NCBI RefSeq assembly: GCF_017833525.1
Contig: NZ_JAFICD010000001.1
Location: forward strand, 434,001 to 498,000
Direction: 5' to 3'
DNA: 64,000 bases
Origin: Duganella sp. 1411
GTDB taxonomy: Bacteria > Pseudomonadota > Gammaproteobacteria > Burkholderiales > Burkholderiaceae_D
The position numbers and the translations under genes were made by a program. The notes beneath the pieces are model-generated. The model made no database searches and had not been told where the DNA came from. It saw only the letters and a program-made list of their open reading frames with translations. Shown piece by piece: positions 15,054 through 24,047 of this stretch (position 1 is its first letter; each line of letters begins with the position of its first letter).

Positions 15054-17543
15054 ATGAGAACCAAGCACGTTGTAGCGCTGCTCGCGGCAGCGCTGTCGAT
15101 CCCGCTCGTCTCTACGGCGGAAAACTACCACTGGGACTCGGTCGCCATCGGCGGCGGCGGCTTCGTCACCGGGGTTGTCCCTAGCAAGCTTGAACGCGAT
15201 GTCGTCTACGTCCGCACCGACGTCGGCGGCGCATATCGCTGGGACGCCGCCAAATCGCGCTGGGCGTCGATGACCGACTGGATCGGCCAGGCCGATGTCG
15301 GCCTGCTGGGCATCGAGTCGCTGGCGGTCGATCCGCACAACGCGGCCAACGTCTATATGCTGGCCGGTACCAGCTACTTCAGCAACGGCAAGACCGCCGT
15401 GCTGCGCTCCAGCGACTACGGCAAAACCTTCACCGTCACCGACGTCAGTAGCCAGTTCAAATCCCACGGCAACGGCATGGGACGGCAGAACGGCGAGAAG
15501 CTACAGGTCGATCCCGGCTCGGGCAACGTGCTGTACGCGGGTACGCGGCGCGATGGGCTGTTCAAAAGTTCGGACTCCGGCGCCACCTGGAGCCGCATGC
15601 CCGGCTTCGAGGTCACCAGCACCCCCAACGACAATGGCGTCAGCTTCGTGCTGCTCGACCCCACCAGCGTGGACGGCGGACTGGCGCAGCGCATGTTCGT
15701 CGGCGTGTCGCGCTTCGATTCGGCGGGACCCAACCTGTATTTCAGCTACGACGCCGGCGAGACCTTCGTGCCGGTCGAGGGCGGGCCCACGGGCTTGATG
15801 CCGCAGCGCGCGGTCATGTCCCCCGGGGGGCTGCTATACATCACCTACGCCAACGGCGCCGGCCCGCATCCCGGCAACAACGAGCCGATGGACAATGGCC
15901 AGGTATGGGAATACGACGCCGTCGGCGGCAACTGGACCAACATCACGCCCCCGGGCTTCGCGCGGCCGTTCGGCGGCATCAGCATCGACCGCAACGATCC
16001 GAAACACCTGGTGGTCTCCACCATCAACACCTGGATGCCGCAGGGCGCCAACCAGTACGGCGACCGGATTTTCACTTCCAAGGATGCCGGCCGCACCTGG
16101 ACCGACGTGGTGGCGCGCGGCTTCGCGATCGATCCCAAGGGCGCGAACTGGATCACCGACACTTCGATCCACTGGGCCGGTTCGGTGGAGTTCGATCCGT
16201 TCGACGGTAAAAAGGCGTGGGTGGTCTCCGGTAACGGCTTGTTCAAAACCAGCGACATCAACGCCAGCACCACCACCTGGGCGTTCGACGTCGCCGGGCT
16301 GGAGGAAACGGTGCCGTTCGACTTCCAGAGCGTTCCGAATGGTCCGCTGGTGTCGGTGATCGGCGATTTCGATGGCTTCATCAACGCCGATCCGGCGCAA
16401 TACGGCGTGCGCCACTCGCCGCAGACCGGCACCACCACCGGCCTGGCGATCGCCGCGCAGGACCCGCGCATCATGGCGCGTGTCGGCAACGACATGTACT
16501 ACACCACCAACAGCGGCTCGAGCTGGACCAAGTCGCCAGTGCTGAACGGCGCCAAGGGCAACCTGGCGCTGTCGGCCGATGGCTACGCCTTGCTGCACAG
16601 CCCCGCCGATTCGAACGTCAGCTATCGCTCGACCAACTTTGGCGGCAGCTGGGCGCCGATCTCCGGGCTCACGGCCAACAACGCGCGTCCGGTCGCCGAT
16701 CCGGTCAATCCGTCGAAGTTCTACGCCTACGACAATGGCAAGCTGCTGGCCAGCGTCGATGGCGGCGCCTCGTTCGCGCTCAAAAGCAGCCTGCCCGCCG
16801 GCGGTTCCAACCTGATTCGTCCGGCTCCCGGACGCGAGGGCGACCTGTGGGTGTGCCTGAACGGCGGCGGGATTTCGCGCTCCACCGACTCCGGCGCCAC
16901 CTTCGCCAAGGTCGCGACGGTGAACCAGTGCGACGCGGTGGGCTTCGGTAAGACGGCGCCGCAGGCCAGCTATCCAACCGTGTACCTGCACGGGACCGTG
17001 GGCAGCGTGCACGGCATGCTGCGCTCGACCGACGCCGGCGCCACCTGGGTGCGCGTCAACGACGCCGCCCACCAATACGGTGGACTGGCCAACGGCGGCA
17101 TGGTGGCTGGCGACATGAACGTCTTCGGCCGGGTGTACATGAGCACCGCCGGCCGCGGCATCGCCTACGGCACGCCGGCGGTGACCGGTGGCGAAGTACT
17201 GGTGACGCCGGTGACGGCCGGCCCGCCGGTGGTGACGCCGCAACCGGTCAACGAGTGCAGCTACGTGGTTACGGCCTCCTGGTCCGGTGGCTACAACGCG
17301 GCGGTCCGTATCAAGAACAATCGTTCGACCGTGGTCAATGGCTGGTCGGTCAGCTGGACCTATACCGACAATTCGGCCGTCCAGGGCTTCTGGAACGCCG
17401 AGGTGACCGGCGCGCCGCCAACCTACACGGCCACGCCCAACCAGAGCTGGAACACGAACATCCAGCCCGGCGACACGGTGGAATTCGGCATGACGGTCAG
17501 CGGCGAGGCGATTCCGGTCGTCACCGGCGACGCTTGTAAATAA
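15054..17543 (+). CDS. GH74 xyloglucanase with C-terminal CBM2
   Basis: An 829-residue exported endo-xyloglucanase. Residues ~25-710 make two seven-bladed propellers of family GH74, recognised from YHWDSVAIGGGGFVTGVVPS, RTDVGGAYRWD (a catalytic Asp lies here), repeated RSSDYGKTF / KSSDSGATW / TSKDAGRTW sialidase-like blade motifs, and VEFDPFDGKKAWVVSGNGLF. A short TP-rich linker (about 715-735) leads to a ~90-residue CBM2 (ECSYVVTASWSGGYNAAVRIKN, GWSVSWTY, NQSWNTNIQPGDTVEFG) that binds cellulose surfaces. The enzyme cuts the beta-1,4-glucan backbone of xyloglucan. A PEP-CTERM gene and a GH5 gene follow on the same strand with tiny gaps, suggesting co-expression. Confidence 0.95.
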   Translation: MRTKHVVALLAAALSIPLVSTAENYHWDSVAIGGGGFVTGVVPSKLERDVVYVRTDVGGAYRWDAAKSRWASMTDWIGQADVGLLGIESLAVDPHNAANVYMLAGTSYFSNGKTAVLRSSDYGKTFTVTDVSSQFKSHGNGMGRQNGEKLQVDPGSGNVLYAGTRRDGLFKSSDSGATWSRMPGFEVTSTPNDNGVSFVLLDPTSVDGGLAQRMFVGVSRFDSAGPNLYFSYDAGETFVPVEGGPTGLMPQRAVMSPGGLLYITYANGAGPHPGNNEPMDNGQVWEYDAVGGNWTNITPPGFARPFGGISIDRNDPKHLVVSTINTWMPQGANQYGDRIFTSKDAGRTWTDVVARGFAIDPKGANWITDTSIHWAGSVEFDPFDGKKAWVVSGNGLFKTSDINASTTTWAFDVAGLEETVPFDFQSVPNGPLVSVIGDFDGFINADPAQYGVRHSPQTGTTTGLAIAAQDPRIMARVGNDMYYTTNSGSSWTKSPVLNGAKGNLALSADGYALLHSPADSNVSYRSTNFGGSWAPISGLTANNARPVADPVNPSKFYAYDNGKLLASVDGGASFALKSSLPAGGSNLIRPAPGREGDLWVCLNGGGISRSTDSGATFAKVATVNQCDAVGFGKTAPQASYPTVYLHGTVGSVHGMLRSTDAGATWVRVNDAAHQYGGLANGGMVAGDMNVFGRVYMSTAGRGIAYGTPAVTGGEVLVTPVTAGPPVVTPQPVNECSYVVTASWSGGYNAAVRIKNNRSTVVNGWSVSWTYTDNSAVQGFWNAEVTGAPPTYTATPNQSWNTNIQPGDTVEFGMTVSGEAIPVVTGDACK

Positions 17544-17549
17544 ATTGGG

Positions 17550-18170
17550 ATGAAGACGATGAAAAAAGTACTGACTGGTTTCTTGGCTGGCGCCGTTTTG
17601 ACGCTGGCGTCGCCGGCGCAAGCCGCCGTGGTGAACTTCGACGACGTGAGCGCGGGCGGCAAGCTGTCGTCGCTCTCCAAATACAACCCGTATGCCGGTC
17701 TGACTTGGACCAACAGCTGGTACCTGGGTGACACCGCCGTCAACGGCTACGGCAATGCCGCCCATTCGGGCACGCAGTTCGTCTCCAACGGATTCGGCGT
17801 CAACAACCTGGGCGTCGGCAGCGACACCGCTTTCAACCTGAATGGCGCTTGGTTCGCCACGCCCGCCACCAATGGTTCGAAGGCGACGTGGATCAATATC
17901 AGCGCCTACGATGCGGCGAACCAGCTGATAGGCAGCACCGGGAATGTCGCCATCAACGGCAGCTACAGCTGGGTGCAAGCCAGCTTCGCCAATGTATCGC
18001 GGTTGACCATCACACGTGACAAAGGATGGTTTGTGATGGACGACCTCTCGATCTCCGCCATCGGCCTGGTGGTGGGGCCGGCCAACCCGGTGCCGGAGCC
18101 GGGTAGCACGGTCCTGCTGGCGGCCGGATTGCTGATGACGGGTTTTGCAGCAGCGCGTCGGAAGTCCTAA
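17550..18170 (+). CDS. PEP-CTERM sorted extracellular protein
   Basis: A 206-residue exported protein with a PEP-CTERM tail: VPEP (about residue 180), a hydrophobic helix (STVLLAAGLLMTGFAA) and the basic end ARRKS. The exosortase/EpsH system recognises such tails and links the protein to exopolysaccharide or the envelope. The body is a beta-rich, Asn/Gly/Thr-rich domain (NFDDVSAGGKLSSL start; WVQASFANVSRLTITRDKGWFVMDDLSI) resembling domains that bind or coat carbohydrate. The gene starts 6 bp after the GH74 stop; ATGs at 17550 and 17559 are both possible. Its placement between two glucan-degrading enzymes suggests a surface role during xyloglucan attack (inferred). No exosortase gene is in the window. 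Confidence 0.88.
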   Translation: MKTMKKVLTGFLAGAVLTLASPAQAAVVNFDDVSAGGKLSSLSKYNPYAGLTWTNSWYLGDTAVNGYGNAAHSGTQFVSNGFGVNNLGVGSDTAFNLNGAWFATPATNGSKATWINISAYDAANQLIGSTGNVAINGSYSWVQASFANVSRLTITRDKGWFVMDDLSISAIGLVVGPANPVPEPGSTVLLAAGLLMTGFAAARRKS

Positions 18171-18192
18171 CCAAGTAACCATGAAAGGTCAC

Positions 18193-19590
18193 ATGATGAA
18201 ATCCTTTTTATCGATGGTGCTTTTCCTCCTCGCGCTGGGCGCGGGGCCGCTCGCCCAGGCCCAGAGTTGCGGTAGCGGGGGCGGTGCGACCGTTTGCCTG
18301 ACCGCGACCGGTACGTCGGACAATATCAAACTGAGTTGGACCGTCAGCGGCGCCGTCACCGGCGTCCAGATCTACCGCGACATCGACAGCACCACGGCCG
18401 GCCGCGGCAGGCTGGCCATCCTGTCGGCATCGACCACCAGCTACACCGACACCACGCCGGTCCAGGGCACGACCTACTGGTACTGGATCAAGTTCACCAC
18501 CAGCGCCGGCAGCTACGATTCCGGCGCGGCGACGGCGGTGCGCGCCGGCGCGGTGCGCAGCCTGACCAGCCTTCAGATGTCGAAGCTGATGTCGCCCGGC
18601 TGGAACATGGGTAACTCGCTGGAGGCGATCGGCGGCGAGACCGCCTGGGGCAATCCGGCGGCCAACCAGGCGCTGTTCAACGGCGTCAAGGCGGCGGGCT
18701 TCAAGAGCGTGCGGATTCCGGTCTCGTGGAGCCAGTACGCGGACTCCAACTACAACATCAGCGCCAGCTGGATGGCGCGCGTGACGCAGGTGGTCGACTA
18801 CGCCCGCGCGGCCGGCCTGTACGTGATCATCAACGTCCACTGGGACGGCGGCTGGATGCAGCCTTCGTACGCCCAACAGTCGGCGGTGAACTCGCGCCTG
18901 AACAAGTTCTGGACCCAGATCGGCAATAACTTCAAGTACTACGACGATTATTTGCTGTTCGCCGGCACCAACGAGACCAATATCGACGGTGTGTACAGCG
19001 CGCCGACGACGGAAAACTGCACCGTGCAAAAGAGTTTTTTGCAGACCTTCGTCAATGCCGTTCGCGCCACCGGCGGTAACAACACGCAGCGGCACCTGGT
19101 GGTGCAGGGTTATCTGACCAATATCGACTACACGGTTGGCTGCAACGCCACGCTGCCGAGCGATTCGGTGGCCAGCCGCCTGATGATGGAGGTGCATTAC
19201 TACGATCCGTACGACTTCACGCTCAGCGACAGCGACAACATCTGGCAGTGGGGCGCCAGCGCCACCAATCCGTCCGCCACCGAAACCTGGGCCAACGAGT
19301 CGTACACCGACACCCAGTTCCAGAAGATGAAGACCAACTTCATCGACAAGGGTGTGCCGGTGATCCTGGGCGAGTATTCGGCGAACCTGCGCAGCAATGT
19401 GGACCCGACCGGTAAATACCGCAAGCTGTGGAACCAGTATATTACCCAGGCTGCGTTCAAGCGCGGCGTGGTGCCGATGTATTGGGACAGCGGTTACACC
19501 GGCAACCACGCCTCGGGATTGTTCAATCGTTCGAACGGCACCCAAGCCTATCCCGATGTGATCAGCGGGATCGTCAACGCGGCGAAGTAA
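18193..19590 (+). CDS. GH5 endoglucanase/xyloglucanase (GH5_4-like)
   Basis: A predicted 465-residue exported glycoside hydrolase. The signal peptide (LFLLALGAGPLAQA) is followed by a ~95-residue fibronectin-III-like domain (DNIKLSWTVSGAVTGVQIYR, TTYWYWIKFTTSAGSY). A GH5 TIM barrel begins at PGWNMGNSLEAIGG. Both catalytic glutamates are visible: acid/base in LLFAGTNETN and nucleophile in VILGEYSANL. Also present are VRIPVSWSQY, YVIINVHWDGGW and the late MYWDSGYTGNHASGLFNR strand. The GWNxGNxLEA opening is typical of subfamily GH5_4, which includes xyloglucanases and endoglucanases; GH74 just upstream favours xyloglucan. ATGs at 18181, 18193 and 18196 are possible; AAAGGTC lies before the latter two. 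It starts about 20 bp after the PEP-CTERM stop. Confidence 0.9.
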   Translation: MMKSFLSMVLFLLALGAGPLAQAQSCGSGGGATVCLTATGTSDNIKLSWTVSGAVTGVQIYRDIDSTTAGRGRLAILSASTTSYTDTTPVQGTTYWYWIKFTTSAGSYDSGAATAVRAGAVRSLTSLQMSKLMSPGWNMGNSLEAIGGETAWGNPAANQALFNGVKAAGFKSVRIPVSWSQYADSNYNISASWMARVTQVVDYARAAGLYVIINVHWDGGWMQPSYAQQSAVNSRLNKFWTQIGNNFKYYDDYLLFAGTNETNIDGVYSAPTTENCTVQKSFLQTFVNAVRATGGNNTQRHLVVQGYLTNIDYTVGCNATLPSDSVASRLMMEVHYYDPYDFTLSDSDNIWQWGASATNPSATETWANESYTDTQFQKMKTNFIDKGVPVILGEYSANLRSNVDPTGKYRKLWNQYITQAAFKRGVVPMYWDSGYTGNHASGLFNRSNGTQAYPDVISGIVNAAK

Positions 19591-21960
19591 TCAGGCCTCG
19601 ACCGCCGCCTCCTGCGCCGCCATGCGCCAGCGCTTGTCGGCGTCGGCGGCGGCGTTGAGGTCGGGCGGGAAGTCGTCCACCCGCACCGACAGGTCGGTGA
19701 AGCGGGCGAAGTCCGACAGGGCCCGGCGTTCCTCCGGCGTCACCAGGCCCTTGGCGGCGGCTTGCGTGGTCCAGCGCTCCATCTCCGGCAGGCTTTGCGG
19801 CATGGCGTCCAGCTGGCCCGCGCGCACCGCCGGCTTGAGGCGATGCTCGATCGCCTCAACCTGCGGCAGCAGGTTGAACGCCAGTTCGCCGCAGGCCACC
19901 GGATCGCGCAGGTCGTCGGCCAGGAAACCGTCGGCCAGCAGCCGCTCGCGGCCCGCGCCGGCGGTTTGCATCGCGTTCGCCACGGCGCTGCCCAGTTCAT
20001 CGGACGGCGGCGCGTACGGCAGGCCGAACGGGAACACCAGCAGGCGCGCCAGCACGGCGGCGGGGCGGTTGGGGAAGTTTTCCAGCACGCCGTCCAGCGC
20101 CAGCTGCGCCTTGTGCAGCGCGTCGCGCACCGACCAGTGGACGTACGGTGCGTCGGCTTGCTGCCGGCCGTCGTCCTCATAGCGTTTCAGCGTGGCGCTG
20201 ATCAGATACATCTGCGACAGCGCGTCGCCGAGGCGCGCGGAGATGCGCTCGCGGCGTTTCAATTCCCCTCCCAATACGAACATCGACACGTCCGTCATCA
20301 GCGCGAACGCGGTGGACAGGCGGCCGATGGCGCGATAGTAGGCCGCCATGTCGCCGGCCGCCTGCTCCGGCACGGGCGCGGTGGCGCCGCCGGTCAGCCC
20401 GTACCACAGGCCGCGCGCGGCGTTGGCGCAGACAAAGCGCATGTGGCCGAAGAAGGCGGCGTCGAAATCGTGCAGGGCCTTGCGGTGGTCGCCGTTGGCG
20501 GTGGCGCGCATCTCCTTCAACACGTAGGGATGCGAGCGGATCGCGCCCTGCCCGAATATGATCAGGCAGCGCGTGAGGATGTTGGCGCCTTCCACCGTGA
20601 TGGCGATCGGGATCTGCTGGTAGGCGCGGGCGAGGAAATTGCTCGGTCCCATGCAGATGCCTTTGCCGCCCAGGATATCCATGCCGTCGTTGACGACCGC
20701 GCGGCCACGCTCGGTGACATGGTATTTGGCGATGGCCGAAACGACGGCCGGCTTTTCGCCCAGGTCCACGGCCAGCGCGGACAGCTTGCGCGCCGCGTCC
20801 ATCATGTACAGATTGCCGCCCATGCGGGCCAGCGCCTCCTGCACGCCCTCGAATTTGCCGATCGACGTCTTGAATTGGCGGCGGATGGCGCAATACGCGC
20901 TGGTGCCGCGCACCGCCAGCTTGGCCGTGCCGACGCTGGCCGACGGCAGCGAGATCGCGCGTCCGGCGGCCAGGCATTCCATCAGCATGCGCCAGCCCTT
21001 GCCGATCTGGCCCGGGCCGCCGATGATCCATTCCATCGGGATGAACACGTCGTCGCCGCTGGTCGGGCCGTTCTGGAAGACGGCGTTCAGCGGCCAGTGG
21101 CGGCGGCCGATCACCACGCCCGGATGGGTGGCCGGGATCAGCGCGCAGGTGATGCCGGTGCTGGAGCCGGCCGGCAGCAGGCCGTCGGGATCGACCACGC
21201 GGAAGGCCAGGCCAAGCAGCGTGGCGATCGGCCCCAGCGTGATGTAGCGTTTGTTCCAGGTGATGCGCAGGCCCAGGGTTTCGCGGCCCTCGAAGCGGCC
21301 CATGCAAACCACGCCGGTGTCGGGAATCGCGGCGGCGTCGGAGCCGGCGTACGGGCTGGTGAGCGCGAAGCAGGGGATTTCGGTGCCGGCGGCCAAGCGC
21401 GGCAAATAATAGTTCTTTTGTTCCTCGGTGCCGTAGTGCAGCAACAGCTCGGCCGGACCGAGCGAGTTCGGCACCATCACCTGCACCGCCAGCGCCGAGC
21501 AGCGCGTCGACAACTGCATCACCACCTGCGAATGCATGTAGGCGGAGAAGGCCTTGCCGCCGTATTGCTTCGGAATGATCATGCCGAGGAAGCCTTTGTC
21601 GCGCGCGTATTGCCAGGCGGGAGCGGGCAGGCCTTGCCAGACCTGGGTCGCTTCCCAGTCGTCGACCAGTTCGCACAAGTGGCGCACCTCGTGGTCGAGG
21701 AATGATTGTTCCTCGGCCGTCAGCGTGGGGCGCGGCAGCTTCAGGAACTTGTTCCAGTCCGGGCGGCCGGAGAACAGGTCGGCATCCCACCAGGTGGTGC
21801 CCGCTTCGAGCGCGTCGCGCTCGGTGTCGGACATGGCGGGCAGGATGCGCTTGAACAGTGCGAAAATGTGCGGTGTGACCAGGCTGCGGCGCAGCGCCGG
21901 CGTGGCGAGGATGACGGCGGGAACGCCGATCAGTATGACGAGGATTATCGCGAGGATCAT
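19591..21960 (-). CDS. fadE: Acyl-CoA dehydrogenase FadE
   Basis: A 789-residue membrane-anchored acyl-CoA dehydrogenase, close in length to E. coli FadE (about 814). It catalyses the first, FAD-dependent step of fatty-acid beta-oxidation. An N-terminal hydrophobic helix (MILAIILVILIGVPAVILA) precedes the catalytic core with KGFLGMIIPKQYGGKAFSAYMHS, FALTSPYAGSDAAAIPDTG, ITCALIPATHPGVVIGRRHWPLN and FQNGPTSGDDVFIPMEWIIGG. The FadE-specific C-terminal domain follows (KGICMGPSNFLARAYQQIP and GELKRRERISARLGDALSQMY). It converges with the GH5 gene, the two stop codons being directly adjacent, and appears to stand alone. It is probably a core metabolic gene unrelated to the polysaccharide loci. Confidence 0.93.
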   Translation of the reverse strand: MILAIILVILIGVPAVILATPALRRSLVTPHIFALFKRILPAMSDTERDALEAGTTWWDADLFSGRPDWNKFLKLPRPTLTAEEQSFLDHEVRHLCELVDDWEATQVWQGLPAPAWQYARDKGFLGMIIPKQYGGKAFSAYMHSQVVMQLSTRCSALAVQVMVPNSLGPAELLLHYGTEEQKNYYLPRLAAGTEIPCFALTSPYAGSDAAAIPDTGVVCMGRFEGRETLGLRITWNKRYITLGPIATLLGLAFRVVDPDGLLPAGSSTGITCALIPATHPGVVIGRRHWPLNAVFQNGPTSGDDVFIPMEWIIGGPGQIGKGWRMLMECLAAGRAISLPSASVGTAKLAVRGTSAYCAIRRQFKTSIGKFEGVQEALARMGGNLYMMDAARKLSALAVDLGEKPAVVSAIAKYHVTERGRAVVNDGMDILGGKGICMGPSNFLARAYQQIPIAITVEGANILTRCLIIFGQGAIRSHPYVLKEMRATANGDHRKALHDFDAAFFGHMRFVCANAARGLWYGLTGGATAPVPEQAAGDMAAYYRAIGRLSTAFALMTDVSMFVLGGELKRRERISARLGDALSQMYLISATLKRYEDDGRQQADAPYVHWSVRDALHKAQLALDGVLENFPNRPAAVLARLLVFPFGLPYAPPSDELGSAVANAMQTAGAGRERLLADGFLADDLRDPVACGELAFNLLPQVEAIEHRLKPAVRAGQLDAMPQSLPEMERWTTQAAAKGLVTPEERRALSDFARFTDLSVRVDDFPPDLNAAADADKRWRMAAQEAAVEA

Positions 21961-22064
21961 ATCGTGCTCCTTTATTATTGGAGCACCATACTGCGCGGGA
22001 AGCTAAATTACCGTGCGGTCACGCGCATAACGGGCGGGTGGGGCTGGGGACGTGGGCGGCGCTT

Positions 22065-22102
22065 GCATGGCGGATTACGCTGCGCTAATCCGCCCTACGT
22101 GG
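22065..22102 (+). repeat. Dispersed palindromic repeat, copy 2 (one hairpin)
   Basis: GGCGGATTA (22069-22077), loop CGCTGCGC, TAATCCGCC (22086-22094), then CTACGTGG. It is the same unit as at 11111-11144, but only the 3-base GCA/T remnant of the second hairpin is left. It lies between two leftward genes (TPR protein and fadE), the only copy not between convergent genes. Confidence 0.85.
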
Positions 22103-22132
22103 CTCGCCGTTATGCGGGCTTTTCCGTATTAA

Positions 22133-23902
22133 TCATCTTTTGGTTGGGGTCGACATGAGCGCCTTGTCCGGACTGCCCGTGTTGATGCTCTGGCTGGAGA
22201 GGTAGCCCTGCGCGGCGTCCAGGCCGGCGTTGTAGCGTACCGTGTCCATGACGCTCTTGGTGTCGATCGTCCATTCCTTGGCGGCGACGGCGGCCGGTTC
22301 GACGCGCATTTCCGCAAGAATATCGTCGCGGCTGGCGCCGGCCGCCAGCTTTTGTTGCCAAGTATCGGCCCAGCTGGCTGTCGCCGGGTCGAGCGCGTTG
22401 CGCGCCAGGTTCTTCAGCACGATCTTGGCCTGCGGCGTGTTGCCGAGGTAGGCGTGCGTCAGCGCCGCCGACCTGGCGAAGGTGCCGACCTCGCGCGCGC
22501 CGCGCCAGGCGGTGAGCGCGCCTTCCAGCGCTGTTTCGCTCAGCTCGGATTGCCCCGCCAGCTCCGCGCGGTAGTAGGCGTACGCGGCGTCCGACGAATC
22601 GGAATTGAGCTCGCGTGCGTTCAGCAATTGCTGCTGCGCGGTTTGCAGGTAGGCCTGCGCCGTTGCGCCCTGGCTCTGTTGGGCCAAGCGCAGGTTGGCC
22701 AGGCCCGACAAATAAACGGCGTCGAAATTGGCGGCATTCTTAGCGATCGCCTGCGAAAGCCACGGCAATGCCTCGGCCGGGTTGCCGAAGGCGATACGCG
22801 CGCGGCTCAGCGTCATCTGCGCGAATTCGTTCTTTGGAAACTTTCCCGCCTCGCTGCTGATCTTGCGCAGCAGCGCTTCGCCGGCCTGCTTGCCGGGGCA
22901 CGATTTCACGGCGGCATCGAGCATGACGAAATCGCTGGCCGCTTCCGGCAGCGCGCTGAAGTCGACGGTGGCAACCGGCAATTCAGGCATGTCCACTTGC
23001 AATACCTTGATCGAGGTGCGGCGGTAGCGCCACATTTCCGTGCCCAGCTGCGCGGCCTTCAGCCCGAAGGCGTCCTCGAAAGCCGGCGTGGCGGCGGTGC
23101 CCTGGTACACCGCGCCCAGGTATTTACCCAGGCGCGCGCGGTTATCTTCGGAAGACTGCATGTAGTGCATCAGTAGCCAGGACTTGGCGGCGAATTCCAG
23201 ACGTACGCCGGCATCGCCCGCGTAGTTCCTGGCGTTGGCGAGGTTCTGCGTGAGCACGTCGGAGTAATCCAGGCTGTAGCGGTGGCCTTCTTCCAGGAAG
23301 TCGAGATATTGGGCGATGTTCGGTGGGGTTTTACCGATGAACATCTGCGTATCGGTGAAGCGCACGCTGGCGAAGTACTGCGCGAATCCGTCGATGAACG
23401 CGGCCGGCGAACGGATGTCCGTGTGGCGATAGATGAAGTGGCGGGTGTAAGCTTCGAAGATGTAGGCCAGCCCTTCGTTCTGCGACGTCTCGTCCAGGTG
23501 GAAGCCGAAGCCCTGAACGCCGGCCGCGCAACTGCTGTACAGGCCGATGGCGTCGGCCGGCAGGGCGGCGTCGATGCCGCTCAGGCCGGCGACGCGGTTC
23601 TGGTAATACAAGGTCAGCTTCTGCTCCGAGCCGTTGGCCTTGCGGTAAGGCTTGGTGTAGATGCGTAGCAGATAGTCGAGGCGCTCCAGGTTATTGAGCA
23701 ACTCGGTGGTCGCTTCGCGCGCGGTGTCGGCGTAGACGACGAAATGCTGGCTCTCGGCGCGAAACCACGGCGACGCCTTCTTGTAGCTGGAGATGGTGAC
23801 GCTTTGGGTGGCTTGCGGCGCCGCGCTTTGCTGGGCGGTGGCATGGGATGTCGCGATCAGGCCAAGCGCGGCCAGCGCGCCGGCGCGAATGGTGTTATAC
23901 AT
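22133..23902 (-). CDS. Exported TPR-containing protein with degenerate peptidase-like N-terminus
   Basis: A 589-residue exported protein of unknown function. After the signal peptide (ending ATSHATAQQ) residues ~40-280 resemble gluzincin/DUF1570-like peptidase domains (SPWFRAESQHFVVYADTA; NNLERLDYLLRIY; NEGLAYIFEAYTRHFIYRH; AAFIDGFAQYFASVRF). No HExxH motif is present where it would be expected, so it may be catalytically dead. Residues ~350-560 are helical and Ala/Leu-rich with TPR-like spacing (KNEFAQMTLSRARIAFGNPAEALPWLSQAIAKN and following). I start at 23902, with GAGACAG upstream and a clean signal peptide; a longer frame to 23965 lacks one. No operon partner is evident, and it diverges from the CDF-like gene. 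Confidence 0.7.
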   Translation of the reverse strand: MYNTIRAGALAALGLIATSHATAQQSAAPQATQSVTISSYKKASPWFRAESQHFVVYADTAREATTELLNNLERLDYLLRIYTKPYRKANGSEQKLTLYYQNRVAGLSGIDAALPADAIGLYSSCAAGVQGFGFHLDETSQNEGLAYIFEAYTRHFIYRHTDIRSPAAFIDGFAQYFASVRFTDTQMFIGKTPPNIAQYLDFLEEGHRYSLDYSDVLTQNLANARNYAGDAGVRLEFAAKSWLLMHYMQSSEDNRARLGKYLGAVYQGTAATPAFEDAFGLKAAQLGTEMWRYRRTSIKVLQVDMPELPVATVDFSALPEAASDFVMLDAAVKSCPGKQAGEALLRKISSEAGKFPKNEFAQMTLSRARIAFGNPAEALPWLSQAIAKNAANFDAVYLSGLANLRLAQQSQGATAQAYLQTAQQQLLNARELNSDSSDAAYAYYRAELAGQSELSETALEGALTAWRGAREVGTFARSAALTHAYLGNTPQAKIVLKNLARNALDPATASWADTWQQKLAAGASRDDILAEMRVEPAAVAAKEWTIDTKSVMDTVRYNAGLDAAQGYLSSQSINTGSPDKALMSTPTKR

Positions 23903-24047
23903 AACTGTCTCGTGTGAAAAATTTTTCAATAAGATAGCACGATTTGTTGTATTTAATGGCGACATCTTTGTGAAGACATACGTTGCCGGCGCGCTGCGCT
24001 ATGGGTTCGCGTTGGCACGGCGCCCACGGACAAGGAAAGGAACCTGC

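Noticed and set aside
15834..18182. 782-residue open frame on the minus strand under GH74
   Set aside because: Frame-shifted mirror of GC-rich genes; composition is Arg/His/Gly/Val-rich with no domain, and it spans two clear plus-strand genes.
19762..21705. Long plus-strand frame under fadE
   Set aside because: Antisense to an unmistakable acyl-CoA dehydrogenase, with shadow-type composition.
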